Notes: a model not told the origin generated them from the letters alone. A stretch of DNA of 34,363 nucleotides from Bacteroidales bacterium (GCA_027067975.1 JAMOUS010000102.1:1-34363), one strand, 5' to 3'. Shown: positions 1 to 8,401, counted from the first letter of the stretch. Made by a program: numbers and translations.

Positions 1-1419
1 CGCCATGGCGTCGGTCTTGCGCAGGTCTTCCGGGTCGCCGGACGTACACACCCAGCGGAAAGGACCAAAACCGTAGTCGAAGAAAAGGGGACCCATGATA
101 TCTTCCACATACGAACGATAACGAAAAGCACCGTCCTCACGGAAGATGTCGGCGCCGGCACGTCCCGCCTCGAGGAGGAAGGCATTGCCGTAATCCCAGA
201 AATACATCCCGCGGGCGGTCATGGCATTGATCGCAGCCACATGGCGCCGCAGCGAGGCATGCACCTGCTCGCGGAAACGCTCCGGATCGTCAGCCATCAT
301 ACGGTTGGCCTCATCGAAAGAGAGCCCTGCAGGATAGTACCCCCCGCCATAGGGATTGTGCAGGGAGGTTTGGTCGGAACCCAGCTCCACCTCAATGTTC
401 CTGTCGACGAGCGCCTCCCACAAATCGACAACGTTCCCCAGGTAGCCGATCGAGACAGCCTCTTTGTTACGGCGGGCCTCTTCCATGCGCCGGAGTATGG
501 TCTCCAGATCGTCGTACATCTCATTCAGCCAGCCCTGGTCGTAGCGTTTTTTGATGGCGGCGGGGTTGATCTCGGCGATGACACCCACGGCGCCGGCGAT
601 GACGGCGGCTTTGGCCTGGGCGCCCGACATCCCGCCGAGGCCCGAGGTGACGAAGACCCGCCCCCGCAGGGTGTCGCCCGCTCCCAACGCCTTCCGGCCG
701 GCATTGAGCACCGTGATGGTCGTGCCATGTACGATGCCCTGGGGACCGATATACATGAACGAGCCGGCGGTCATCTGACCATACTGGCTCACCCCCAAGG
801 CATTGAAACGCTCGTAATCATCCATCGATGAATAATTTGGGATCACCATGCCGTTGGTGACCACCACCCGTGGCGCCTCGCGATGGGAAGGGAACAACCC
901 CAGGGGATGACCGGAATACAGCACCAGCGTCTGCTCGTCGGTCATCTCGGCCAGGTATTTCATCGTCAACCGGTACTGGGCCCAGTTCTGGAAGACAGCC
1001 CCATTGCCGCCATAGGTGATCAGCTCGTGCGGGAACTGGGCCACCGCCTCGTCGAGATTGTTCTGGATCATCAGCATGATGGCTGCCGCCTGTACCGAAC
1101 GGTGCGGGTATTCGTGGATAGGCCGTGCATACATCCTGTATCTCGGCCGGAAACGGTACATATAGATGCGACCGTAACGCCGCAGCTCTTCCGCGAACTC
1201 CGGCGCCAGCACCTCATGGAAACGCCCGGGAAAATACCGCAAGGCATTCTTCAGGGCCAGCTTCTTTTCTTCCCTTGTCAGAACATTCCGCCGCCGCGGT
1301 GCGTGGCTCACCGAGGGGTCCCGCTCGCCCGGCGCCGGCGGCGGCTCTTCGGGAACACCTGCCAAAATGTCCCGGCGAAACTCTTCCAATGTCATCGTAT
1401 CTGTGGTTTTAGGGTTCAT
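1..1419 (-). CDS. hutU: Urocanate hydratase (urocanase), 5' part, cut by window edge
   Basis: The minus-strand frame starts at ATG 1419 (MNPKTTDTMTLEEF) and stays open to base 1, giving 473 codons with no stop, so the C-terminus lies outside the window. Urocanase converts urocanate to imidazolone propionate in cytosolic histidine degradation, using NAD+ as electrophile. Seen in the translation: ITYGGNGAVFQNW, YSGHPLGLFPS, and the Gly-rich NAD-binding stretch GLGGMSGAQ at about residues 260-268, then DQTSLHNPYGGGYYP and GFGPFRWVCTSGDP. The Gly-rich motif sits about 80 residues later than in the roughly 560-residue Pseudomonas enzyme, so this is the N-terminally extended form. Other hut genes may follow beyond the left edge. 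The gene is divergent from lemA across 93 bp. Identity is very secure. Confidence 0.95.
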   Translation of the reverse strand, partial: MNPKTTDTMTLEEFRRDILAGVPEEPPPAPGERDPSVSHAPRRRNVLTREEKKLALKNALRYFPGRFHEVLAPEFAEELRRYGRIYMYRFRPRYRMYARPIHEYPHRSVQAAAIMLMIQNNLDEAVAQFPHELITYGGNGAVFQNWAQYRLTMKYLAEMTDEQTLVLYSGHPLGLFPSHREAPRVVVTNGMVIPNYSSMDDYERFNALGVSQYGQMTAGSFMYIGPQGIVHGTTITVLNAGRKALGAGDTLRGRVFVTSGLGGMSGAQAKAAVIAGAVGVIAEINPAAIKKRYDQGWLNEMYDDLETILRRMEEARRNKEAVSIGYLGNVVDLWEALVDRNIEVELGSDQTSLHNPYGGGYYPAGLSFDEANRMMADDPERFREQVHASLRRHVAAINAMTARGMYFWDYGNAFLLEAGRAGADIFREDGAFRYRSYVEDIMGPLFFDYGFGPFRWVCTSGDPEDLRKTDAMA

Positions 1420-1482
1420 CCTGTAAATTTACAATATTTCTCCCCATTATCTTCCCACCCCTGCCACTGGCAAACTTTTTAC

Positions 1483-1490
1483 TATCTTTG
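1483..1490 (+). promoter_or_regulatory. -7 element upstream of lemA
   Basis: TATCTTTG is an exact match to the Bacteroidota -7 consensus TAnnTTTG, 22 bp before the lemA ATG. I see no good TTTG or TTG at -33 with 18-21 bp spacing, so only half the promoter is supported. It would start a leader of about 15 nt. Confidence 0.4.
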
Positions 1491-1512
1491 GAACGAACAA
1501 AAAATTCCAGCC

Positions 1513-2097
1513 ATGAAAATCAAGAGTACTTTTATATGGATCGGAGTACTACTGGTGGTGGTCCTCTCAATGATTTCCTCGTACAACAAGATGGTACGTT
1601 ACGAGGAAGAGGTTCGTTCGCAATGGGCCCAGGTAGAGAACGTCTATCAGCGTCGTGCCGACCTGATCCCCAACCTGGTGAACACGGTGAAAGGGTATGC
1701 TGAGCATGAGAAGTCGACCCTCACCCAGGTGATCGAAGCACGAGCCAAAGCCACGTCGGTACGGGTCGACCCCGACAAGCTCGACCCGCAGTCGTTGCAG
1801 AAGTTCCAGGCTGCTCAGGACCAGCTGAGCGCAGCCCTGGGGAAACTGCTGGTAGTGGTCGAGCATTATCCCGAACTGAAAGCCAACCAGAACTTTCTGG
1901 AACTGCAGGCCCAACTCGAAGGCACGGAAAACCGTATTGCTACCGAACGGCGGCGTTTCAACGAGGTGACACGCAAGTACAACACCTTCATCAAACGCTT
2001 CCCGCAGGTGCTCTATGCCCGCCTCTTCGGGTTTGAGGAGAAAGGATACTTCAAAGCTGCCGAAGGGGCTGAGAAAGCACCGGAGGTAAAGTTCTGA
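1513..2097 (+). CDS. lemA: LemA family membrane protein
   Basis: A 194-residue protein. The frame is open further upstream, but the start was set at ATG 1513 because LemA homology begins there and upstream codons lie opposite hutU. Residues about 7-22 form one membrane helix (FIWIGVLLVVVLSMIS). A long helical domain follows, with the family pattern YNKMVRYEEEV, QVENVYQRRADLIPNLVNTV, NEVTRKYNTFIKRFP and ARLFGFEEKGYF. LemA proteins are anchored by the N-terminal helix; their biochemical role is unknown. The next gene begins 7 bp downstream and both downstream genes carry TPM domains, a common LemA-TPM operon in Bacteroidota. That context suggests a membrane or envelope role, but this is inference. 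Confidence 0.93.
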   Translation: MKIKSTFIWIGVLLVVVLSMISSYNKMVRYEEEVRSQWAQVENVYQRRADLIPNLVNTVKGYAEHEKSTLTQVIEARAKATSVRVDPDKLDPQSLQKFQAAQDQLSAALGKLLVVVEHYPELKANQNFLELQAQLEGTENRIATERRRFNEVTRKYNTFIKRFPQVLYARLFGFEEKGYFKAAEGAEKAPEVKF

Positions 2098-2104
2098 CGG
2101 GCCG

Positions 2105-2563
2105 ATGAAACCTTCCAAATTCTTTTCCGCCGACGAGAAAGAACGCATCCTCGAGGCGATCCGCGAGGCCGAACGCAACACCTCGGGAGAGATACGCGTA
2201 CATGTCGAGGAGGAGTGCAAGACCGACGTCCTCGACCGGGCAGCATATATCTTTGCCCGCCTGAAGATGCACAAAACCCGTTTGCGCAACGGCGTGCTCT
2301 TCTACCTGGCCCTCAAAGACCGCAAGTTCGCCATCCTGGGCGATGCCGGCATCAACCGGGTGGTACCGGAAGGATTCTGGGACAACATCAAAGAGGAGAT
2401 GCAACGCCTCTTCAAGGAGGGAAAGATCACCGAAGGCCTGGTAAAAGGGATCCTCATGGCCGGCGAAAAGCTGAAAGAACACTTTCCATGGCAGGAAGAT
2501 GATGTGAACGAGCTCTCCGATGAGATCTCTTTCGGGGACAAAATGAAGAAGGAGAAGTCATGA
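2105..2563 (+). CDS. TPM domain protein, cytosolic type
   Basis: A 152-residue protein starting at ATG 2105. It has no signal peptide or membrane helix. The N-terminal two thirds read as a TPM domain: FFSADEKERILEAIREAE, TSGEIRVHVE, then RNGVLFYLALKDRKFAILGDAGI and FWDNIKEEMQRLFKEGKITEGL. The C-terminal tail is acidic and Lys-rich (EDDVNELSDEIS). TPM domains (TLP18.3, Psb32, MOLO-1) are reported as phosphatase-like or as assembly factors in some plant proteins; the bacterial function is not settled. Its stop overlaps the next start by 4 bp (ATGA at 2560-2563), implying translational coupling to the exported paralogue. Family call secure, function unknown. Confidence 0.88.
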   Translation: MKPSKFFSADEKERILEAIREAERNTSGEIRVHVEEECKTDVLDRAAYIFARLKMHKTRLRNGVLFYLALKDRKFAILGDAGINRVVPEGFWDNIKEEMQRLFKEGKITEGLVKGILMAGEKLKEHFPWQEDDVNELSDEISFGDKMKKEKS

Positions 2564-3354
2564 AAAAGATCCTGACAGCACTGCTGCTGGTGCTGACGGC
2601 GTGGACAGCTGCCCCCGGCGCCGACGACGTGTTCCCGCCGCGGCCGGCACCGCCGCGTCTGGTGAACGACCTCACCGGCACTTTCCTCACCCCGCAAGAG
2701 GCTGCACAGCTGGAAACCAAACTCGAGCAGTTCGCGCGCGAGACCTCCACACAGATCGCCATCGCCATCGTCCCCGACCTGCACGGCTATGCCCCCGGCG
2801 ACTATGCCACACGCCTCGCCGAAAAATGGGGTGTGGGACAAAAAGGAAAAGACAACGGCATTCTGATCCTGGTGAAGCCCAAGACCGCCACGGAAAAAGG
2901 CGAGGTGTTCATCGCCACCGGCTATGGTCTCGAAGGCGCCGTCCCCGATGCCGTAGCCAAACGGATCATCATGAACGAGATCCTCCCCGAGTTCCGGCGG
3001 GGCAACTATTACGCCGGTCTCGACAAGGCCGTCACACGCCTGATGGAGCTCACGCGGGGAGAATACACTGCCGAGGAATATCTGCAAAAGTCCGAAGGGA
3101 AAGAAGGCGGGTCGGTACTGGCCCTTCTGATCATGTTCTTTCTGTTTTTCCTCTTTATCTTTGGGGGCTCACGCCGCCGGCGGCACACGACGTTCGGGGG
3201 CAGTGTCCCTCTATGGACGCTCTTTTTCCTTGGCGGTGCCGGCCGTGGCGGGGACTTCGATGATTTCTCCAGTGGCAGCGGCACCTTTGGCGGCGGTTTT
3301 GGCGGCTTCGGCGGCGGCAGTTTCGGCGGCGGCGGCGCCGGCGGCAGCTGGTAA
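2560..3354 (+). CDS. Exported TPM domain protein with Gly-rich C-terminus
   Basis: A 264-residue protein. A signal peptide (MKKILTALLLVLTAWTAAPG) is followed by a TPM domain at about residues 35-165, with LVNDLTGTFLTPQEAAQLE, TSTQIAIAIVPDL, KDNGILILVKP and FIATGYGLEGAVPDA. A membrane helix follows at about 188-204 (VLALLIMFFLFFLFIFGG), then basic RRRR. The tail from about 225 is Gly/Phe/Ser-rich and ends GGGGAGGSW. This is the usual layout of the YgcG-like family, which sits in the inner membrane with the TPM domain outside. The last 144 bp overlap the convergent psd gene on the other strand; the Gly codons there read as Ala codons in psd. Confidence 0.92.
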   Translation: MKKILTALLLVLTAWTAAPGADDVFPPRPAPPRLVNDLTGTFLTPQEAAQLETKLEQFARETSTQIAIAIVPDLHGYAPGDYATRLAEKWGVGQKGKDNGILILVKPKTATEKGEVFIATGYGLEGAVPDAVAKRIIMNEILPEFRRGNYYAGLDKAVTRLMELTRGEYTAEEYLQKSEGKEGGSVLALLIMFFLFFLFIFGGSRRRRHTTFGGSVPLWTLFFLGGAGRGGDFDDFSSGSGTFGGGFGGFGGGSFGGGGAGGSW

Positions 3355-4317
3355 GGCCCGCCCCAGACGCTCACCCATCCGCACGGCCGTCTCCAGACCG
3401 TTGGCCGTGTTCACCAGCAGGTCCTCATCGATGAGGATCCGTCCCGGCTGCAACAACAACACCACCGTCGACCCTCCGAAACGGAAAAATCCCTTCTCCT
3501 CCCCCTTCACCACACGCGGTCCGCGGTGGGTCTGGACGATCGAACCCACCATCGTCGCCCCCACCTCGGCCATGACCATCCGACCGAAACGGTCGCTCTC
3601 GATCACCGTATAACCCCGCTCGTTCTCACACAACAACCGCACACGACGCCGCAGCGCCAAAGGGTTCACAGAGTAGTACGAACCGTCGATCCGCTTCTCG
3701 TACAACACCTTCCCGTCCACCGGATAATGAAAACGATGGTAATCCACCGGCGCCAGACGAATGATGAACATGCTGCCATGGGCGAACATCCGGGCCAGCG
3801 CCGTATCCCCTAAAAATGCCGGCAAGTCGAATCGGTTGCCTTTGATCAGGAAATCTTCCCCCGTGACATCCCTGTATGCCAACACCTTTCCGTCAGCGGG
3901 GGAAACCAGCACCGCCGGGTCGGGGTCGATCCGCCGTGCATCCGCCCGCAACCGCCGCATGAAGAAATCGTTGAACGACCCGTACACCGTATCGCGGAAC
4001 TGTGACATGTCGATATCATACTCCCGGACAAAAGGTGCGATCTTCTTCACCGACGAGGGACGGTCCATCATCCTGCCGTAGATCTCCGAGACGAATTTCC
4101 GTTTCACCAGGGCATTGAGTGTCAGCTCGCCGGCAGGGTTATCGTACAGCCACAGCAGCCAACGTTCCCCGGGGATCTTTTCCGTCACCAGTTGGCCGCT
4201 GTGGCGGTCGACGTACTGCACCGGTGCTTCGTCGCGCGGCACATGCACCACCACCAGCAGGAGCAACACCCCCGCGAGATAGAACATCAATCGTTTATTC
4301 ACCCCTTCTTTGATCAT
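3211..4317 (-). CDS. psd: Phosphatidylserine decarboxylase with extra C-terminal tail
   Basis: A 368-residue protein that makes phosphatidylethanolamine from phosphatidylserine at the inner membrane. Residues about 10-27 form a membrane helix (LMFYLAGVLLLLVVVHV). Pyruvoyl-enzyme motifs are present: SPADGKV (Asp142), PVDYHRFHYP (His194), and FGGST, whose Ser283 should become the pyruvoyl group after self-cleavage. The family normally ends near NTANGLETAVRMGERLG (about residue 319). Here translation continues for 47 more residues (322-368), mostly Ala, Glu, Lys and Thr. These come entirely from the antisense strand of the TPM gene: Leu322 is opposite that gene's TAA stop. The gene starts 45 bp after the glycosyltransferase stop and is probably co-transcribed with it. 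Confidence 0.93.
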   Translation of the reverse strand: MIKEGVNKRLMFYLAGVLLLLVVVHVPRDEAPVQYVDRHSGQLVTEKIPGERWLLWLYDNPAGELTLNALVKRKFVSEIYGRMMDRPSSVKKIAPFVREYDIDMSQFRDTVYGSFNDFFMRRLRADARRIDPDPAVLVSPADGKVLAYRDVTGEDFLIKGNRFDLPAFLGDTALARMFAHGSMFIIRLAPVDYHRFHYPVDGKVLYEKRIDGSYYSVNPLALRRRVRLLCENERGYTVIESDRFGRMVMAEVGATMVGSIVQTHRGPRVVKGEEKGFFRFGGSTVVLLLQPGRILIDEDLLVNTANGLETAVRMGERLGRALPAAAGAAAAETAAAEAAKTAAKGAAATGEIIEVPATAGTAKEKERP

Positions 4318-4362
4318 ATTTTTCGCTTATCCCCTTCCAAATATTCTGCCAAATGTTCTTTC

Positions 4363-6333
4363 TCACACGATCTTTTTCGTCCCCGGCAGATCCCCCAGGT
4401 AAGGCAAGGTACGGATCATGATCCGCAGGTCCAGCAGGGGGTGGTAATTGCGGGCATAGGTCAGGTTGATATTTTTCAACACCTCCGGATCCGTCCGGTC
4501 GCAACGCAAGGTGGTAGCCGGACACACCACGGCCGGTGGCAGCGGGGGCAGGTCATCCGTACCGGTACCGGCACAGTACCCCACCCACGTGGCTTTCCCG
4601 GTGAACACCCGGTAGAGGTTGCGGAAAAAGCCCCCCCGCCGTCGCACCATAAGGATGAGAAGAGGACTGAGGCTCAGTAGCAAGAGGGAGGAAAAAAGGT
4701 CGAAAGCCCGCTTTTTCTTGCGGTTCGTACGTTGAGAAAGGGCGTTGAGCTCGACAAAATAGAGTTCTCCCGGCCGCTCGATGGAGGTGCTCCCGACGAT
4801 GGGACTCCCCTCGGGCAAGGCCACTTTGAACTCCACCGGCACGGCCGCCAGACGGTTCATCGTCCGGATGATCTCTTCGGCTCGGTTGTCGACAGCCGAA
4901 AAGATGATCTCCCGGATGCCTTCCACCCTGACGATGTCGGGCACTTGCCCGAGACGTTCCTCTCCTTTTTCTTTTCCGACAGGGGGAAGGCATCGCACCA
5001 CCTCGGCGTTGAGTTCAAGCTTTTCCAGAAAACGGCGGATACGTTCACACTCCTCTTCCCCGCCGACGACGAGGATCCGCTTGCGCTTTTTGCCGGACAG
5101 TTCGAACAGCTCTGCCGGCAGCAGGCTCAATAACAGCCGCACCCCCACACCGGCGACCATCCCCCACAGGGCGCCGGCAAGGATCAGCACCCGCGAAAAA
5201 CGGAGATACACCGGCAGCAGGGCATACACCACCAGGATCACCAAAGTACCGACCCCTATCCCACGCATCACACGCCCCAGTCGCACCGGCCGACGGTATC
5301 CCCCCGCCAGCCACACCGACACCACCCACACCAACACATAGGCCGGGATGACATACTGCCGGAACAACGGGGAATACACTCCTTCGGTCTGAAAGCGAAT
5401 CCGCTCCCATACCGGCACGAAAAAGTGGTAACCTCCAATCCACAGGATAGCGTCCAGCAGAGGATAAAAGAGGGCTTCCGCCACCCTCCGCAACGCCGAG
5501 AGGACCGCCCGCAGGTATATGGCCGGACGGATCAACATGCCGATCACCCCTGCCTGTCGCGGGGAAAAATGCTTGCCCGCAAAGATGAGCATCGCCTGAT
5601 AGAACAACTTCACATAGTTGAGCGACCCTTTCCGCGTGCTCTCCCCCTTGTAATGGATGATCGTCGCCTCCGGATAGTAGTATATGCGGTACCCTTCCTG
5701 CAGGATACGGTAAGAGAGGTCGATATCCTCACCATACATGAAATACTCCTCATCCAGTCCCCCGATCTTCGTCAGCACCTCAGCCCGGAGCATCATGAAG
5801 GCCCCGGTGAGCACCTCCACGGGATGGGTCTCATCGGGATCGAGATGACCCAGGTAATAACGGTTGAAACGTTTGGAACGGGGGAAGAGGGCCGCCAGGC
5901 CGAAGATCTTGTAAAAAGCAACCATCGGCGTGGGGAAGGCCCGCTTCGACTCGGGCAGGAAATTGCCTTTGCCATCAATCATCTTCACCCCCACGGCCCC
6001 TGCATCGGGATGTTCGTCCATGAAACGCACCACCTTGGCCAGGGTGTTTTCCTCGATGAGGGTGTCGGGATTGAGCAGCAGGACATACCGTCCCTGCGCC
6101 ACGGCAATGCCTTGATTACAGGCTCTGGCAAAACCGACGTTCTCGTGGTTCCTGATCAATCGCACAGCCGGGAACTTCTCCTGCAACATCGGCACCGTGC
6201 CGTCGACCGAGTTGTTGTCGACGACGATGATCTCCCCGCCGGCGGTTTCCTCCAGCGCCCGCTGCACCGAATATAGACACGACTCGAGGAAATACCGGAC
6301 ATTGAAACTGACGATGATGACGGATACGTCCAC
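4363..6333 (-). CDS. GT2 glycosyltransferase joined to degenerate sugar-transferase module
   Basis: The product is about 656 residues. A GTG start at 6333 (MDVSVIIVSFN) fits the usual GT2 N-terminus. A TTG at 6357 would add eight residues but overlaps a perfect -7 box. Residues 1 to about 265 are a family 2 glycosyltransferase (EIIVVDNNSVDGT, NVGFARACNQG, LLLNPDT, FMYGEDIDLSYR). Several membrane helices follow at about 290-410, then a Rossmann-like segment (RILVVGGEEECERI). The end resembles a polyisoprenyl-phosphate sugar transferase (KKKRAFDLFSSLLLLSLSPL, FRNLYRVFTGKATWVGY, NLTYARNYHPLLDLRI), but the catalytic stretches usually found between those blocks are missing. The role is probably surface polysaccharide or glycolipid synthesis; donor and acceptor cannot be told. 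Confidence 0.82.
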   Translation of the reverse strand: MDVSVIIVSFNVRYFLESCLYSVQRALEETAGGEIIVVDNNSVDGTVPMLQEKFPAVRLIRNHENVGFARACNQGIAVAQGRYVLLLNPDTLIEENTLAKVVRFMDEHPDAGAVGVKMIDGKGNFLPESKRAFPTPMVAFYKIFGLAALFPRSKRFNRYYLGHLDPDETHPVEVLTGAFMMLRAEVLTKIGGLDEEYFMYGEDIDLSYRILQEGYRIYYYPEATIIHYKGESTRKGSLNYVKLFYQAMLIFAGKHFSPRQAGVIGMLIRPAIYLRAVLSALRRVAEALFYPLLDAILWIGGYHFFVPVWERIRFQTEGVYSPLFRQYVIPAYVLVWVVSVWLAGGYRRPVRLGRVMRGIGVGTLVILVVYALLPVYLRFSRVLILAGALWGMVAGVGVRLLLSLLPAELFELSGKKRKRILVVGGEEECERIRRFLEKLELNAEVVRCLPPVGKEKGEERLGQVPDIVRVEGIREIIFSAVDNRAEEIIRTMNRLAAVPVEFKVALPEGSPIVGSTSIERPGELYFVELNALSQRTNRKKKRAFDLFSSLLLLSLSPLLILMVRRRGGFFRNLYRVFTGKATWVGYCAGTGTDDLPPLPPAVVCPATTLRCDRTDPEVLKNINLTYARNYHPLLDLRIMIRTLPYLGDLPGTKKIV

Positions 6334-6354
6334 AGGCGCTGAAGAATGTTTCAG

Positions 6355-6383
6355 CAAATATACAAAAAGGGTCAGGGAAACAA
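6355..6383 (-). promoter_or_regulatory. Possible internal promoter before the glycosyltransferase gene
   Basis: On the minus strand TATATTTG (6355-6362) matches the -7 consensus TAnnTTTG exactly. A TTG at 6381-6383 lies 18 bp upstream as a possible -33. It sits just before the GTG start at 6333 and overlaps the alternative TTG start. It would let the glycosyltransferase and psd genes be expressed apart from the aminotransferase upstream. Confidence 0.4.
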
Positions 6384-6389
6384 GGAGTC

Positions 6390-7610
6390 TCAGCGGCCGT
6401 GCTGCTCCATCTCCTCACGGATCACGCGCGCCAACCGCTCCACACCGATACGGTTCTCCTCTTTCGAAGCATAGGAAAAATTGATGCGGATGGTGTTACG
6501 ACCGCCATTGTCTGCAAAGAAGACATTGCCTGCCACGAACGCCACCTTGTGGACGATCGCTTTACGCAGCAACCTCTCCGCATCCATCCAGGGAGGGAGG
6601 GTGACAAAGAGGAAGAGTCCCCCTTCCGGCTCGGTCCATCTGACCCCTTCGGGCATATGCTTCCGGAAGCCTTCGAGCATCAGGTCCCTTTTCTCTTTAT
6701 AGAGTTGTACCACCCGCCGGAGGTTCTTTTCGAAATGTCCCGAGGCCAGGTATTCGGCCGCCACCTTCTGGAGGAATACCGGCGTACAGAGGTCGGCCGT
6801 CTGTTTGGCCATGACGAACTTCTCGATGATCCGGGTATCGGCCACCACCCAGCCGATACGGAAACCGGGGACGAAGATCTTCGAGAAAGTGCCGAGGGTG
6901 ATCACCCGTCCGCTCGTGTCGAGGGCTTTCATCATGGGCTGGGGCGTTCCCTCGAAACGGATCTCGCGGTAAGGGCTGTCCTCGAGGATCAGCAGATCGT
7001 ACTCTTCGGCCAGCTCGAGGATACGGCGCCGGCGCCGTTCGGTGAGGGTGATGCCGGCAGGGTTCTGGAAGTCGGGGATCAGGTAGATGAACTTGACCTT
7101 TTTCCCTTGCTGGCGCAGCTCGCTCAGCACGGAGGCCAGTTCGTCGGTGCGCATTCCTTCATCGTCGAAGGGAATTCCCACCAGGCGTGCGCCATAGGCA
7201 CTGAAAGCGCTGATGCCGCCGAGATAGCTGGGGGAGCCGCAGATGACCACGTCGCCGGGATCGAGGAAGATCTTGCCCATCAGGTCGAGCCCCTGCTGGG
7301 AGGCGGTCGAGATGACCAGGTTCTCCAAAGCGGCCTGCACCCCTTCCTTCCGCAGCCGCTCCAGCAGCAACTCCCGCAAACGGACATCCCCCTCCGTCAA
7401 ACCATATTGCAGCGACGCCGGCCCCTCCTCCCGCAATACTTTCACCATGATCTCCTCAAGCACCTCCACCGGGAACGACTCCGGTGATGGCAAACCTCCT
7501 GCAAAAGATATGATGTCGGGCTGTTGCGTCAGCTTCAGCAGCTCGCGGATGGCCGAGCGCTTCATGTTCCCAGCGATGCGCGAAAAACGCCCGCTCACCG
7601 TGATCCCCAT
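6390..7610 (-). CDS. PLP-dependent class I/II aminotransferase (aminoadipate/aromatic type)
   Basis: A 406-residue cytosolic fold-type I aminotransferase. Seen: SFAGGLPSPESFP near the N-terminus, LQYGLTEGDVRLRE, IPDFQNPAGITLT (Asn183, Pro184), LILEDSPYREIRF (Asp211), and the Schiff-base lysine in TLGTFSKIFVPGFRIGW (Lys244). C-terminal EGGLFLFVTLP and NTIRINFSY are also typical. The pattern matches the LysN/ARO8-like group of 2-aminoadipate or broad-specificity aromatic aminotransferases, and the MocR catalytic domain without the DNA-binding part. The amino-acid substrate cannot be fixed from sequence. A good ribosome-binding site (AAGGAG) precedes ATG 7610. recR lies upstream and the glycosyltransferase downstream on the same strand. 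Confidence 0.9.
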   Translation of the reverse strand: MGITVSGRFSRIAGNMKRSAIRELLKLTQQPDIISFAGGLPSPESFPVEVLEEIMVKVLREEGPASLQYGLTEGDVRLRELLLERLRKEGVQAALENLVISTASQQGLDLMGKIFLDPGDVVICGSPSYLGGISAFSAYGARLVGIPFDDEGMRTDELASVLSELRQQGKKVKFIYLIPDFQNPAGITLTERRRRRILELAEEYDLLILEDSPYREIRFEGTPQPMMKALDTSGRVITLGTFSKIFVPGFRIGWVVADTRIIEKFVMAKQTADLCTPVFLQKVAAEYLASGHFEKNLRRVVQLYKEKRDLMLEGFRKHMPEGVRWTEPEGGLFLFVTLPPWMDAERLLRKAIVHKVAFVAGNVFFADNGGRNTIRINFSYASKEENRIGVERLARVIREEMEQHGR

Positions 7611-7677
7611 CTCTCTCTCCTTTTTTTCTTTTTCTAAATATCGGAAATTACCGCGAGAAACACAAGGAATGACGCAT

Positions 7678-7698
7678 GTTATACATCACATGCATAAC
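7678..7698. promoter_or_regulatory. Operator-like inverted repeat between recR and the aminotransferase
   Basis: GTTATACAT at 7678-7686 and ATGCATAAC at 7690-7698 are inverted repeats with one mismatch, separated by 3 bp. The site lies about 70 bp upstream of the aminotransferase start and about 30 bp beyond the recR stop. Size and symmetry suit a dimeric repressor, but no regulator is known and it could be chance. Confidence 0.25.
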
Positions 7699-7728
7699 AA
7701 TACATCGCTGCCAGCCCAAGATGTACTG

Positions 7729-8355
7729 TCAAAAACGGAATGTCTCTTCGAATGGGGTGCGGTTGGCGATCGAACGGCCGAGGGTGACCTCGTCGGCATA
7801 TTCCAGCTCGCCTCCCACGGCCACCCCCCGTGCGAGGGTCGTAATCTTCAGACCACTGTCGCGAAACCTGCGGAAGAGGTAGAAGTTGGTGGTATCTCCT
7901 TCCATGGTGGGACTGAGGGCCAGGATGATCTCTTTGACCTCCCCTTTTTTCACCCGCTCTTCGAGGGGGGACACCACCAGATCGTCGGGGCCGACGCCGT
8001 CGACGGGTGAGATCAGCCCGCCCAACACGTGATATACGCCGTGGTACTGGCCGGTGTTCTCGATGGCCATCACATCCTGCGGCCCCTCCACCACACAGAC
8101 GGTACTGTGGTCACGGTGCGGGCTGGCGCATATATCACACACCTCCTTATCGGAAATATTGTTGCAGACGCTGCAATAACGGATCTCATCACGCAGGCGG
8201 AGGAGGGTCTCGCCGAAACGGCCGATCACCTCTTTGTCCTGCCGCAAAAGGAAAAGCACCAGCCGCAGGGCGGTCTTGCGCCCGATCCCCGGCAAGCCGG
8301 CGAACACTTCCACCGCCTCCTCCAGTAACTTCGACGAATATTTCGAGAGCTCCAT
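7729..8355 (-). CDS. recR: Recombination mediator protein RecR
   Basis: A 208-residue protein of normal length. Domains in order: helix-hairpin-helix ([15 protein letters not shown], about 18-32), a C4 zinc finger with CSVC and CDIC (Cys61, 64, 73, 76), and a Toprim domain ([31 protein letters not shown]) ending with [21 protein letters not shown]. RecR works with RecO (and RecF) to load RecA on single-stranded DNA at gaps. A promoter is visible just upstream (see 8370-8401). It is the first gene of a minus-strand series recR, aminotransferase, glycosyltransferase, psd; the 118-bp gap after recR makes full co-transcription uncertain. Confidence 0.97.
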   Translation of the reverse strand: MELSKYSSKLLEEAVEVFAGLPGIGRKTALRLVLFLLRQDKEVIGRFGETLLRLRDEIRYCSVCNNISDKEVCDICASPHRDHSTVCVVEGPQDVMAIENTGQYHGVYHVLGGLISPVDGVGPDDLVVSPLEERVKKGEVKEIILALSPTMEGDTTNFYLFRRFRDSGLKITTLARGVAVGGELEYADEVTLGRSIANRTPFEETFRF

Positions 8356-8369
8356 GGTCTTTCGTGTGT

Positions 8370-8401
8370 CAAAATTACTTCACCCGTCCCGAAAATACAA
8401 T
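8370..8401 (-). promoter_or_regulatory. Promoter of recR
   Basis: On the minus strand a -33 ATTG (TTG at 8398-8400), a 20-bp spacer, and a -7 TAATTTTG at 8370-8377 fit the Bacteroidota primary sigma consensus. The -7 box ends 14 bp before the recR ATG, so the leader would be very short. Confidence 0.55.

Noticed and set aside
883-1512. Upstream open extension of the lemA frame
   Set aside because: It runs opposite hutU, has no LemA homology, and a membrane helix start with a promoter box lies at 1483-1513.
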